Source: Cellulomonas composti (GTDB lineage: Bacteria > Actinomycetota > Actinomycetes > Actinomycetales > Cellulomonadaceae). From it: 64,000 nucleotides of DNA. Position 1 is the stretch's first letter, and each line of letters begins with the position of its first letter. Where the stretch lies: contig NZ_BJWG01000010.1 of NCBI RefSeq assembly GCF_007990245.1, positions 1 through 64,000 of the forward strand. The letters run 5' to 3'. Both the position numbers and the translations under genes were made by a program. A model generated the notes under the pieces. The model did not search any database. It was given only the letters and a program-made list of their open reading frames with translations, and was not told the origin of the DNA. Shown in pieces: positions 1 to 8,515 of the stretch.

Positions 1-507
1 CCGTCAGATCTCGCGATCTGAAAAGAGGCAACTTCGCTACCTTAGCGGCCCTGCGGGGCTCCGTCAAACCGCCTGATCGGCGATCGTTCGGTGCCCGTTG
101 GGCCTGTCCGCGCACTCGTCGTCTGCTGGCACGTGGCCGACGGAGTCGAGCTGCGGGGTTCGCCTCCCCCGGGACCGTCCACCGGGTTCGTCCCTGGTGT
201 CCGTTCCTCCCTGGCGGGTGGCGCGTGCTGAACATTACGGTGCCCTGCGGCGTAGAGGCAAATCGCGAGCGGGTGACCCCCGTCACCACGTCGGCGCGCG
301 CCGGCTCCGCCCGTGCGAGGAGCGCCGCCGCAGGTCAGTGGGGCGGCCCGGGGCGAGCGCGGGGTCTGCGCGGCTACTGCTCAGCTACTGCTCGGCGACT
401 GCGCGGCGACGCCTGGGTTCGCCCGCTCGGGCGAGCAGTGCTGTGCCGGCGCTGAGCTCTGCTGTGGCTGTGGCCCGGCTCAGACCCGGCTCAGACTCGG
501 CTCAGGC
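1..507. other. Left-edge region without a supportable gene
   Basis: No reading frame here has protein-like composition; the open frames are Arg/Ala/Ser-rich and look like GC-skew artefacts. Two small structures are visible: a 7-bp stem with a 4-nt loop at 4-21 (TCAGATC/GATCTGA), and short direct repeats of the type CGGCTCAGAC just beyond the 3' end of the thioredoxin-like gene (about 475-505). No tRNA-like fold was recognised. It is probably the intergenic region downstream of the 508-1446 gene. Confidence 0.5.
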
Positions 508-1446
508 CTAGTAGAGCGCCGACGCCATCGCGCGGCGCGCACTGACGACGCGCGGGTCCTCGGGGCCGACGACCTCGAACAGGTCCACCAAACGGATCCG
601 CACACGTTCCTTCGCGTCGCCTGCGGTGACCCGCAGCAGGTCGACCAGGCGCGCGAATGCGTCCTCGACCATGCCGCCGAGCAGATCGACGTCGGCGACG
701 GCGAGCTGGGCGTCGACGTCGCGCGGGTCCGCGGCGGCCGCGGAGCGCACCGCTGCGAGGTCCACGTCGTGCGTGCGCTCGAGCAGACCGACCTGGGCCA
801 GACCCGCGCGGGCGAGGGCGTCGCGCGGGTTCTCGCGCAGCGCCTGCTCGTACGCCTCGACGGCGGCCGGCAGGTCGTCGCGCTCGATCGCGTCGTAGGC
901 GGCCTGGTGCAGCGGTGGCAGCTCCGGCTCGGGCTCCGGCTCGGGTGCGTCGCCCGCCGGCTCGGCACGGCCCGTGAGTCCGTTGGCTGCCGCGGCGGCG
1001 AGCACCTGCTCGATCACCGGCCGGATCTGGTCGGCCGACGCCCCGCCCTGGAACAGCGGGACCGGTTGACCGGCGAGCACCGCCACGACCGTCGGCACCT
1101 GCTGCGGCGCCACCTGGAACGCGGCGGCCACCTGCGGGTTCGCATCGGCGTCGATCCGCGCCAGCAACCAGGTGCCCGCACCCTCGTCGGCCAGCGCCCC
1201 CAGCTCGGCGACGGTCTGTCGACTCACCTCGGACCACGGTGCCCACAGCGCGACGACGACCGGGTACTGGGTCGAGCGCTGCACGAGGGCCGGGAAGCCC
1301 TCCTCGTCGACGTCCACGACGAACCCGCCGGGGGCGGACAGTCCACCGGGCGACCCCGGCGGGGGCGTGGCGTTGCGCGCCAAGGTCGACAGGTCGACCG
1401 CACCCCGGGCGTCGAGCCGGGGTCGCGGACCGGTGGGCTGGGACAT
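508..1446 (-). CDS. Thioredoxin-fold/TPR protein, CnoX (YbbN)-like, without catalytic cysteines
   Basis: Predicted 312-residue cytoplasmic protein. Residues about 40-150 form a thioredoxin fold, and residues about 175-300 are helical repeats resembling TPRs. The position of the usual WCxxC active site reads WAPWSEVS, so both redox cysteines are missing. This fits the YbbN/CnoX co-chaperone family, which pairs a thioredoxin fold with TPRs and in some members acts as a holdase rather than an oxidoreductase. The start is supported by AAGGAG nine bases upstream of the ATG. It lies 25 nt behind the lipoprotein gene, so it is probably the last gene of a three-gene operon. Family placement is good; the client proteins are unknown. 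Confidence 0.8.
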   Translation of the reverse strand: MSQPTGPRPRLDARGAVDLSTLARNATPPPGSPGGLSAPGGFVVDVDEEGFPALVQRSTQYPVVVALWAPWSEVSRQTVAELGALADEGAGTWLLARIDADANPQVAAAFQVAPQQVPTVVAVLAGQPVPLFQGGASADQIRPVIEQVLAAAAANGLTGRAEPAGDAPEPEPEPELPPLHQAAYDAIERDDLPAAVEAYEQALRENPRDALARAGLAQVGLLERTHDVDLAAVRSAAAADPRDVDAQLAVADVDLLGGMVEDAFARLVDLLRVTAGDAKERVRIRLVDLFEVVGPEDPRVVSARRAMASALY

Positions 1447-1471
1447 CGCGTGCTCCTTGCGGTGCGAGGGG

Positions 1472-2494
1472 TCAGGTGGCCGAGGCGGCGGTCAGTACCA
1501 GCTCCGCCGCGAGCACCTGAAGGGGTGCGTCGGACCCGGCCGGCGGGACGTAGAAGGTCACGATGCTGGTGTACGTGCGCACGAACGAGTGCGTCGCCGA
1601 CGTCGCCCCCGAGATCGCAGCGTAGAACGGGTCGGTGATCGGGATCGTCGCACCGGCCGCGGAGATCGTGATCGTCGAGACGACCGTCAGGTCGCCCACG
1701 ACGATCGCGCCGCCGTCCACCGTGCGCAGCGCAGACTCGTCGCCCGAGGGCGTGTAGGTCGAGGCGGCGCTGCCCGCGGTACCGATGCCGGCGCTCGCCT
1801 GGGTGCGCAGGTCCTCGATCTCGGTCTGGTACGCGCTCTCGGCGAACGTCTCCTTGTACATCGAGCCGTCGCCCTTGGCGAGCAGGTCGGCGAACTGCGG
1901 CAGCACGTCCTGCGGGGCGACGCTCAGCGAGTCGTCGTCGGGCTCGAGGACCTCGCTGCCCTCGTCGGCCGGCGCGGTCGGGGGCATCTGCGTGCCCGGC
2001 AGGAGCCGCGCCCAGCCCCACATCCGGTACGGCGCGCGCGGCTCGTCCTGGCGCAGCACGAGGATGCGCGGCGCCTGCAGGTCCTCCGGCTGCTCCGTGA
2101 CGACGAGCTGCGTGCGCGGCCACTGCGTGGTCTGCGGGACCACGCTCGTCAGCGCGACGGCGGGCAGCACGGTCGGCGGCTTGGCGCCCGCCGTCGCGGT
2201 GCTGCGGACGTACTCGGCCGACCTCATGGCGAGCGCCGGCCCCTCGACGCGCGGGGCGAGGGCGGCGGCGTCGAGCGCCCCGTCCGCCGCGGCCAGCACG
2301 TCACCGAGCGAGTCGAGCACGCGGTCGGACTGCGCGACGGTCAGCGCGGCCGGCGCGATCGCGGGCGGCGGGGGCGGGTCGGGTTGCGGGGGCGAGCCGG
2401 CACAGGCGGCGAGCCCGACGAGGGCGGCCGCGGCGAGCGCCGCCCCGCGCAGACGGGTGACACGCCGGCTCGACGTCGTGCGCAGGCGGCTCAT
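1472..2494 (-). CDS. Predicted secreted lipoprotein, function unknown
   Basis: 340 residues. The N-terminus is basic (many Arg in residues 1-16), followed by an Ala/Leu hydrophobic stretch and a lipobox ending LAAC, with Cys31 as the predicted lipidated residue. A short Pro-rich spacer follows (about residues 34-43), then a soluble domain of roughly 290 residues with no family I recognise. The chosen ATG overlaps the stop of the upstream membrane-protein gene by four bases (ATGA), which indicates translational coupling; longer in-frame extensions would lie inside that gene and lack a signal sequence. Co-expression with the two-TM neighbour suggests a joint role at the cell envelope. This is inference only. 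Confidence 0.75.
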   Translation of the reverse strand: MSRLRTTSSRRVTRLRGAALAAAALVGLAACAGSPPQPDPPPPPAIAPAALTVAQSDRVLDSLGDVLAAADGALDAAALAPRVEGPALAMRSAEYVRSTATAGAKPPTVLPAVALTSVVPQTTQWPRTQLVVTEQPEDLQAPRILVLRQDEPRAPYRMWGWARLLPGTQMPPTAPADEGSEVLEPDDDSLSVAPQDVLPQFADLLAKGDGSMYKETFAESAYQTEIEDLRTQASAGIGTAGSAASTYTPSGDESALRTVDGGAIVVGDLTVVSTITISAAGATIPITDPFYAAISGATSATHSFVRTYTSIVTFYVPPAGSDAPLQVLAAELVLTAASAT

Positions 2495-4683
2495 CGCTCC
2501 GCCCCCTGTCCGTCGTCGGGCTGTTCGTCGCCGTCGGCCGTGTTCGGTGCTGCGTTCGGTCGTGTGGTCGGTGAGCTGGTCGGTGCTGCGGTCCCGGGCA
2601 ACGGGGGCAGGCCCCACGCGCGCCGCCAGGCGTCCGCCCGCGCACCCGCTCCCTCGGTCTCGGGTGCCGGCACGGGTGCGGCGCCGCCCGTCGCGGGAGT
2701 CGGCGCCGGCCCGGCGGAACCGGTCGGGCGCGCCGGGAAGGGCCGTCCGGTCGTGGCGGGCGGCGAGCCGGGGCTCGTCGGCGCGCCACCGGCCGAGACA
2801 TTCGGACCCGCACCGGGGATCCACGCGCTGCCGGTCGACGCCACGGGACGGTCTCCACCACCCGCCCGGCCGGTCGGCTGCGCGCCGGTCGGCTGTCCGG
2901 TCGGCTCCATGGTCGGCTGCTCGGTCGGCTGCTCGGTCGGCTGCTCGGTCGGCTGCTCGGTCGGCTGCTCGGTCGGCTGCTCGGTCGCAGGACGGCCACC
3001 GAGCCACGTCGGACGTCCTGCGCGGACGGCCTTGGCAATGGCTCCGCCGGTCGCCGCGGCAGCCGCCGGCGGGGCTCCGGCCGGCGTGGTGGGGCCGGTC
3101 GGCGTCGTCGGGCCGGACGAGCCGGTCGGCGTCGCCGGACCCGTCGAAGCGGCGCGAACGGTCGGTGCCGCGGGACCGGTCGGCGTCGCCGCACCGGTCG
3201 AGGCGGCGGGGTCGGTCGGGACCGCAGGGCCGGTCGGGGCCGGTGCTCCGGACGCGGGATGCGTGATCGGCGCCCAGCTCGGGCGCGCGCCCGCGTGCTC
3301 GGCCGCACCGGTCGGTGCCGATCCGGTCGGTGCCGATCCCGTCGGTGCCGATCCAGCCGGTGCAGCGCCCGCCGGCGCCGATCCGGTCGGCCGGTCAGGG
3401 ACGGGTCGCGTCGCGAACTCGCCTCCGGAGCGGGCGCGCAGCGCGCGGCGGGTCAGGGGTTGCTCCCCCGTGACGGCTGCGCCGACGGCGGGCACAGCAC
3501 CGGTCGCGGTGCTCGTCGGGGTGCCCGTCGGGGTGGCCGTCGTGGTGGCGGCGCCGGGCTCGCGCGCCGTCGTCGGGTCCGGGCCCGCGTCGACCGTCGG
3601 CCGCGCGGCCGCGGTAGCGCCGGCCGCGGACGGCTCGCTGGGCGTCCACCCGGAAGCACGGGGGGCGGCGGGTTCGTCGGCTGCCTCCGGCACGCTCGGT
3701 GTGCTGCCGGTCGGCGGCGGCACGGTCGCGAGCGGACCGGTCGCAGGGGCGTCGACGGTAGCCAGGGAACCCGTGCGGCCCGTGCGTGCGGCAGCGTCGG
3801 CCTCGCGGAGCTGACGCCGGGTGAGCGCCACGGGTTCGCCGTCAGCGCCGATGGTCGGCAGCGCCTGGGTGTGCACCGCGTTCCACGTGACCGGACGCGC
3901 GCGGCGTCGGTCACGCTCGAACATGCCCAGCGCGACGAGCACGAGAACCGTCCCGAGCACGACCAGCGGCCACAGCCACGGCGTCGTGACCTCACGTGGC
4001 CAGGCGATCGAGATCGTCGGAGCCGTCTCGGTCCCGACGGCCAGCAGGCTCCAGCGGCCGGGCTGTGCCTTCCAGACGAGCGTCGCGGTGCCGTCGCCGG
4101 TCGCCTGCGCGACCCACATGTCGTTGTCGGTCGGGTCCGCCACCGCGCCCGCGTCCTCGTCGGTGGTCCCGCCCGGGACCGCCGTGGCCGACGGGGTCGG
4201 CACCGGGGTCGTACCTGCTGTGGGCGTCGCGGCGGCCGTCGGGCTCGTCGTCGCAGCCGCCGTGGGCGCCACCGTCGGGGCGGTCGTGGGCGTCGTCGTC
4301 GGGCTGGCGGAACCGGTCGTGGTGGGTGCGGGAGTCGGCGTGGGTCCTGCCGTGGGGGCCTCGCCGGGCGTGGTCGCGAGCTCGCGCCACGAGTCGAGGC
4401 CCGTCACCCGCGTGTACGCGTCGGTGCCGACCCAGCCGTCGACGTCGGTGTCCCGGCCGACCGCGAGGACGACCGGGCCGTCGTCGGGCGCGGTGAGAGT
4501 GACGGTGGCCGGGTCGCCGGCCAGCTCGAGCACGCCTGGGCTCGTCACCACGATGTGGCCATCCGCGGGTGCCGTCGCCACGAGCACGTCGTCGGCGCGC
4601 CAGAGGGTCGCGGACGCGACGCCAAGGCCGATGACGGCCAGGCCGACGACGCCGACGGCGACCGTGATGACTCGCTTGCGCAC
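2491..4683 (-). CDS. Two-TM membrane protein with long repeat-rich cytoplasmic tail
   Basis: 730 residues from the GTG at 4683, chosen because GAGAGG precedes it at good spacing and the TM segment follows at once; an earlier in-frame start at 4755 lacks a good ribosome site. Order of elements: TM1 at about residues 4-24; an extracytoplasmic domain (about 25-125); a Thr/Pro linker (about 126-175); a second short extracytoplasmic stretch; TM2 (about 240-262, followed by ERDRRRAR). A tail of over 450 residues is then low complexity, with TGPA/TGSAPTG repeats, a run of six TEQP units, and two copies of an LTRRxLR motif. By charge the tail should be cytoplasmic. No enzymatic motif was seen. It shares a four-base overlap with the lipoprotein gene and starts a divergent promoter region. 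Confidence 0.7.
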   Translation of the reverse strand: MRKRVITVAVGVVGLAVIGLGVASATLWRADDVLVATAPADGHIVVTSPGVLELAGDPATVTLTAPDDGPVVLAVGRDTDVDGWVGTDAYTRVTGLDSWRELATTPGEAPTAGPTPTPAPTTTGSASPTTTPTTAPTVAPTAAATTSPTAAATPTAGTTPVPTPSATAVPGGTTDEDAGAVADPTDNDMWVAQATGDGTATLVWKAQPGRWSLLAVGTETAPTISIAWPREVTTPWLWPLVVLGTVLVLVALGMFERDRRRARPVTWNAVHTQALPTIGADGEPVALTRRQLREADAAARTGRTGSLATVDAPATGPLATVPPPTGSTPSVPEAADEPAAPRASGWTPSEPSAAGATAAARPTVDAGPDPTTAREPGAATTTATPTGTPTSTATGAVPAVGAAVTGEQPLTRRALRARSGGEFATRPVPDRPTGSAPAGAAPAGSAPTGSAPTGSAPTGAAEHAGARPSWAPITHPASGAPAPTGPAVPTDPAASTGAATPTGPAAPTVRAASTGPATPTGSSGPTTPTGPTTPAGAPPAAAAATGGAIAKAVRAGRPTWLGGRPATEQPTEQPTEQPTEQPTEQPTEQPTMEPTGQPTGAQPTGRAGGGDRPVASTGSAWIPGAGPNVSAGGAPTSPGSPPATTGRPFPARPTGSAGPAPTPATGGAAPVPAPETEGAGARADAWRRAWGLPPLPGTAAPTSSPTTRPNAAPNTADGDEQPDDGQGAER
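2911..2982. repeat. 12-bp tandem repeat, six perfect copies
   Basis: The unit GGTCGGCTGCTC occurs six times without interruption inside the minus-strand membrane-protein gene, where it encodes Thr-Glu-Gln-Pro repeats. Because the unit is a multiple of three, copy-number change would lengthen or shorten the protein without breaking the frame. Imperfect versions flank it on the left (TMEPTG, TGQPTG). Confidence 0.95.
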
Positions 4684-4881
4684 GCAGGATCCTCTCGGGC
4701 GGAGAAGGCCAGGATAGGCAAACCGGGACGTCACACGCGCAGCAGACCAGTTCACGACGTCTCGTCACCCGTTCGGGGCACGGGCGAGGAGGCTGCTCGC
4801 GTATCCTGGCCGGTGCCCGGCCCTACCGCAGCGCCGCGATCGAGCCGCGCCAGCCGGACCTGCATTCAGGAGGAAGCTCTC
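4684..4881. promoter_or_regulatory. Divergent intergenic promoter region
   Basis: The 198-bp gap drives the membrane-protein operon leftward and the DivIVA-like gene rightward. The same ten bases, TATCCTGGCC, occur on the minus strand at 4716-4707 and on the plus strand at 4802-4811, so the TATCCT cores are plausible -10 elements pointing away from each other. No clear -35 hexamers were found. The plus-strand gene has a strong AGGAGG ribosome site at 4869-4874. Confidence 0.4.
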
Positions 4882-7248
4882 GTGCCCGAAACACGGCCCA
4901 CCTTCCCTGTCGTCAACTTCCGCGGGTACGAGCGCGAAGCTGTCGACCAGCGGCTGGCCGACCTCGAACGCTCGCTCGCCGACGCTCGCGGTCAGGTCGA
5001 GGCGCTCGACGCACGGGCGCTCCAGGTGTCCGGCGAGCTCTCCGAGGCGCACCGCCAGCTCCGCGAGGCCGAGCGGCCCACGTACTCGGGACTCGGCTCG
5101 CGGATCGAACAGCTCCTGCGCTCCGCCGAGGAGCAGTCCTCCGACGTCATGAGCCAGGCGAACGCGCAGGCCGCGGACTCCCTCGCGCGCGCCAAGCTCG
5201 CCGCCGGACAGCTGCGCGCCCGCGCCGAGAACGAGGTCGCCGAGATGCTCGCGACCGCTCGCCGCGAGGCGGAGGAGGAGCGCACGACGGCGTCCGCCGA
5301 GGCCGAGAGCACGCTCACCGCAGCGCAGCGGCGCGCAGAGGAGCTCGTCGGGTCCGCCGAACGCGAGGCCGCGCGGATCCAGAGCGCGATCACGACCGAG
5401 GAGAGCGAGCGCCGCACGTCGCTCGAGCGCGAGCTCGGCACGTTGCGCGCGAGCGTCGAGCACGAGGCCACGCAGCTGCGCGTCGCCACCGAGCGCACCG
5501 CGAGCGACCTGCGCTCGCGCGCCGACACGGAGACGACGGCCCAGCGCGAGGAGGCCGAACGCTACGCACAGGACCTGCGCCAGAGCGCCGACGCCGACAC
5601 GACCGCGCTGCGGACGCAGACCGAGGCGCAGACCGCCGCACAGCGTGCCGACGCCGAGCGTTACGTCGCGGACCTGCGCGCACAGGTGGCCGAGGAGGTC
5701 GCGCAGCTCCGGCAGGACGCCGCCTCCGAGGCGACCGCGCTGCGCACCCAGGCCGCCGAGCACGCCGACGGTGTGCGGGCCGCGGGTGACCGCGACGCGA
5801 ACGCGCTGCGCCAGCGTGTCGCCGCCGAGGTCGCTGCGCTGCGCACCGAGGCCGACCAGTACAGCGCGTTCGTGCGGGCCCAGGCCGATCGGGAGACCGG
5901 CGAGCTGCGGGCCACGGTGGCCGACGAGGTCGCGGCGGCACGTGCGGCCGCCGACCAGGAGCTCTCGGCGCAGCGCGCGGAGGCCGAGCAGTTCGCGAGC
6001 GAGCTGCGGGCGACCGCCGAGCGTGAGACGACCGAGCTGCGGGAGCGCACCGAGCACGAGACGACGACCCTGCGGGAGACGACCGAGCGCGAGACCACGC
6101 TGCTGCGCGAGACGACCGAACGCGATGCCGTCGAGCTGCGCGACACGACCGAGCGCGAGACGCGCGAGCGCCGCGAGCAGACCCGCCTGGACACCGAGCG
6201 CGTCCTGACCGAGGCACGCCGCTCGGCGGCAGCGACGCTCGCCGACGCCCGCACCCGCGCCGAGGAGCTCGTGCGCGAGGCCGAGCAGAAGCTGGCCGAC
6301 GCCGAGCTCGAGATCGCCGCGCGGCACGAGGCCTCCGAGCGCGAGGACGCGGACCGCCACGAGAGCGCCCGGGCCGAGACCGAGCGCCTCGTGCGCGATG
6401 CCGAGGCGCACGCCGCCGAGGCCGAGGAGCGCGTCGCCAAGGCCGTCGCACAGGCCGAGAAGGTCCGTGTCGACGCCGAGTCGCACGCGAAGGAGCTGCT
6501 CTCGAACGCGCGCCGCAACGCCGATCGCGTCGTGGCCGAGGCCCGTGAGCACGCCGAGAAGCAGATCTCCGACGCGATGACCGAGTCCGAGCGCGAGCGC
6601 ACCACCGCGGTCCGCCAGGTCGAGGACCTCAATCGGCAGCGCGAGTCCATCACCACCTACCTCGACGAGCTGCGCTCGCTGCTCGGGACGGACCCCGACC
6701 GCGCCGCGCTCGACCGGGCGCGGCGCGCCGAGGCGGAGTTCGCCGCCAAGGCGGGCGCCTCACCGAAGGCCGGCCGCGGGTCGTCGGACAGTGCGTCCAC
6801 GGGCGGTGCGTCCACAGGCGGTGCGTCCAACGGCGGTGCCGCGGACGTCGTCACCGCGACCGCGTCGGCGCCCGCACGGCCGGCGGCCAAGTCGCGCCCG
6901 AAGTCGCGGCCCGCACCGGTCTCCGCGGCGGCCGCCGTGGCGCCCGTGCCCGAGCCCGACCCGGAGCCGACGAACGAGCCCGCCGACTCCGCGCCGACGC
7001 ACGAGAGCGTCGAACCGTCCGAGGTCGAGAGCGCCGAACGGTCCGAGGCCGACACCGCGCCTGATGCGACGGCCGAGGCCGACACCGAGAGTCCGGCGGA
7101 GGCGGGCGGCGAGCAGGTCGCCGAGACCGACGGCGCGGGCGAGCCTGGCGACGGCGCGCAGGGCGACGACGCGCAGGGCGACGACGTACAGGGCGAGGGC
7201 ACGCAGCAGTCGGCCGCCGAGGGCGAGCAGCCCGCGACGGCGCACTGA
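4882..7248 (+). CDS. DivIVA-domain long coiled-coil protein (Scy/FilP-like)
   Basis: 788 residues from the GTG at 4882, preceded by AGGAGG eight bases upstream; the frame is open much further upstream, but that part lies across the divergent promoter. Residues about 8-60 carry a DivIVA-like start (FRGYEREAVDQRLADLE), the motif that targets such proteins to curved membrane and cell poles. Residues about 60-620 are almost pure coiled coil, rich in Glu, Arg and Ala. At about 380-440 there are 11-residue repeats of the type ETTxLRETTER, a hendecad pattern as in Streptomyces Scy. The tail (about 625-788) is a Gly/Ser linker followed by a very acidic disordered region. The role is probably a polar or cytoskeletal scaffold in growth or division; this is inferred from architecture. 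Confidence 0.75.
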   Translation: MPETRPTFPVVNFRGYEREAVDQRLADLERSLADARGQVEALDARALQVSGELSEAHRQLREAERPTYSGLGSRIEQLLRSAEEQSSDVMSQANAQAADSLARAKLAAGQLRARAENEVAEMLATARREAEEERTTASAEAESTLTAAQRRAEELVGSAEREAARIQSAITTEESERRTSLERELGTLRASVEHEATQLRVATERTASDLRSRADTETTAQREEAERYAQDLRQSADADTTALRTQTEAQTAAQRADAERYVADLRAQVAEEVAQLRQDAASEATALRTQAAEHADGVRAAGDRDANALRQRVAAEVAALRTEADQYSAFVRAQADRETGELRATVADEVAAARAAADQELSAQRAEAEQFASELRATAERETTELRERTEHETTTLRETTERETTLLRETTERDAVELRDTTERETRERREQTRLDTERVLTEARRSAAATLADARTRAEELVREAEQKLADAELEIAARHEASEREDADRHESARAETERLVRDAEAHAAEAEERVAKAVAQAEKVRVDAESHAKELLSNARRNADRVVAEAREHAEKQISDAMTESERERTTAVRQVEDLNRQRESITTYLDELRSLLGTDPDRAALDRARRAEAEFAAKAGASPKAGRGSSDSASTGGASTGGASNGGAADVVTATASAPARPAAKSRPKSRPAPVSAAAAVAPVPEPDPEPTNEPADSAPTHESVEPSEVESAERSEADTAPDATAEADTESPAEAGGEQVAETDGAGEPGDGAQGDDAQGDDVQGEGTQQSAAEGEQPATAH

Positions 7249-7261
7249 GCGACGCGCGGAC

Positions 7262-7684
7262 ATGGGGACGCAGGACGCCGCCGCCTGGCGCGACGGACGC
7301 CGTGAGGCGGCCGCCGCGCACGCGGAGGCGTTGCAGCGCAGGCAGCAGGCGGAGTCGGCGCGCGCGAGTGCGCTGATCGCCGAGTTCGTGCGCGACGCGC
7401 TCGCCCACGGCCCGGCCCCCGAGCCACTTCGGGCGCGCACGTTCGACGGCCGCGCGTACTACCGCACACCGCTGCGCGGCTGGTACCTGCGGCTCGACGG
7501 GACCGTCGCGATCGACACCGACGCGCGGTTCTACGTGCTGCGCACTCCGCGCTCCGTGTCCGGCATGCTGCGCGGTGTCACACCTACGCCGTCGGATCCG
7601 CCGCTCGTCATCGGTGCCGGCGGCAAGGACGGCGAGTCGATCGACCTCGTCGACGCCCTCGCCCGACTCGTCGCCGCGCGCTGA
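7262..7684 (+). CDS. Conserved hypothetical protein
   Basis: 140 residues from the ATG at 7262, 13 bases after the coiled-coil gene stop, so probably co-transcribed with it. The first 40 residues are Ala/Arg/Glu-rich and helical. Residues about 45-140 form a compact domain with aromatic strands (YYRTPLRGWYLRLDG, ARFYVLRTP) and a Gly-rich loop (VIGAGGKDGES). There is no signal peptide or TM segment. I do not recognise the family. Base composition and codon use match the neighbours. Confidence 0.65.
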   Translation: MGTQDAAAWRDGRREAAAAHAEALQRRQQAESARASALIAEFVRDALAHGPAPEPLRARTFDGRAYYRTPLRGWYLRLDGTVAIDTDARFYVLRTPRSVSGMLRGVTPTPSDPPLVIGAGGKDGESIDLVDALARLVAAR

Positions 7685-7732
7685 GCGGACGCGCTCCGTC
7701 GTCGGGCGCGATCGTCGGGGACGAGGTCCACG

Positions 7733-8515
7733 TCAGGCGTGGTCCGCGCGCTGTGCGAGCTCCGCGAGCGCGGCGGCGACGGCAGCGGGCTGCTCGACGG
7801 CGCTCATGTGGCCGGACCGCGGGACGACGACGAGGTGCGCGTCGCGGGCGGCGGCGACCATGTGCTCCGCGGCCGCGACGGGCGTGGTCACGTCCTCGTC
7901 CCCGACGACGACGGTGACCGGCCCGGCGAACTCGTGCAGCACGTCCGTGCGGTCGGGTCGGGCGGCCATCGCGCGCTGCGACCACGCGACGCCCGCGGGC
8001 GACTGACCGTCGATCCAGACCGCGATCCGCTCGCTGACCTCGGGTCGCGCGGCCCGGGTCGTCTCGCCGACGAGCGTGGTCGCCATCGGTCGCACCGGCT
8101 CGAGCGTGTCGCCGTCGAGCGCCTCGAGCGCGATACGCAGCCGGTTGGCCCGTGCGTCGTCGGCGTCGGCGGTCGACTTGGTGTCGACGAGCCCGAGAGC
8201 CGCGACGAGCGCGGGAGCGCGCTGCGCGAGCGCGAGCGCCACGTACCCGCCCATCGAGAGCCCGACGACGACCGCTCGCTCGATGCCGGCGTCGGCGAGC
8301 TCGCGCGCGAGGTCGTCGGCGGCCGACTCGAGCGACGGCTCGGACAGGTCGACCGGGGCGCCCGCGGCCCCGGGCAGGTCCGCCGCGAGCACGCGGCGTC
8401 CGGCCGGCAGCGCCGCGGCGACGTCGAGCCACATCCGGTGGTCGAGCGGGAAGCCGTGCAGCAGGACGACGGGGGTGGCGCCGGTAGGGCCGGGCCGTAC
8501 CTCGTGCAGCGTCAT
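7733..8515 (-). CDS. Alpha/beta-fold hydrolase
   Basis: 260 residues, a complete alpha/beta hydrolase. The oxyanion-hole motif LLHGFPLDHRMW lies near residue 20, the nucleophile elbow GLSMGG near residue 92, an acidic residue in VVVGDEDVTTP near 210, and a catalytic His in PRSGHMSAVEQP near 237. The size and the lack of a signal peptide fit a cytosolic esterase or lactonase of the 3-oxoadipate enol-lactonase/RsbQ-like group. The substrate cannot be told from sequence. The ATG overlaps the stop of the upstream hydrolase gene by four bases, so the two hydrolases are translationally coupled. Confidence 0.85.
   Translation of the reverse strand: MTLHEVRPGPTGATPVVLLHGFPLDHRMWLDVAAALPAGRRVLAADLPGAAGAPVDLSEPSLESAADDLARELADAGIERAVVVGLSMGGYVALALAQRAPALVAALGLVDTKSTADADDARANRLRIALEALDGDTLEPVRPMATTLVGETTRAARPEVSERIAVWIDGQSPAGVAWSQRAMAARPDRTDVLHEFAGPVTVVVGDEDVTTPVAAAEHMVAAARDAHLVVVPRSGHMSAVEQPAAVAAALAELAQRADHA

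Noticed and set aside
4..21. Hairpin at the left edge as a terminator
   Set aside because: Only 7 bp, followed by A residues on the plus strand, and no adjoining gene in the window that would need it.
98..1638. Open frames on the plus strand over and before the thioredoxin-like gene
   Set aside because: Arg/Ala-rich shadow frames without ribosome sites or domains; the minus-strand gene explains the region.
2911..2982. Possible CRISPR-like array
   Set aside because: It is a contiguous 12-bp tandem repeat in a coding region without spacers.
3259..4881. Long N-terminal extension of the DivIVA-like protein
   Set aside because: The frame crosses the divergent promoter and the oppositely oriented membrane-protein gene; the GTG at 4882 has a strong ribosome site and the DivIVA motif follows at once.
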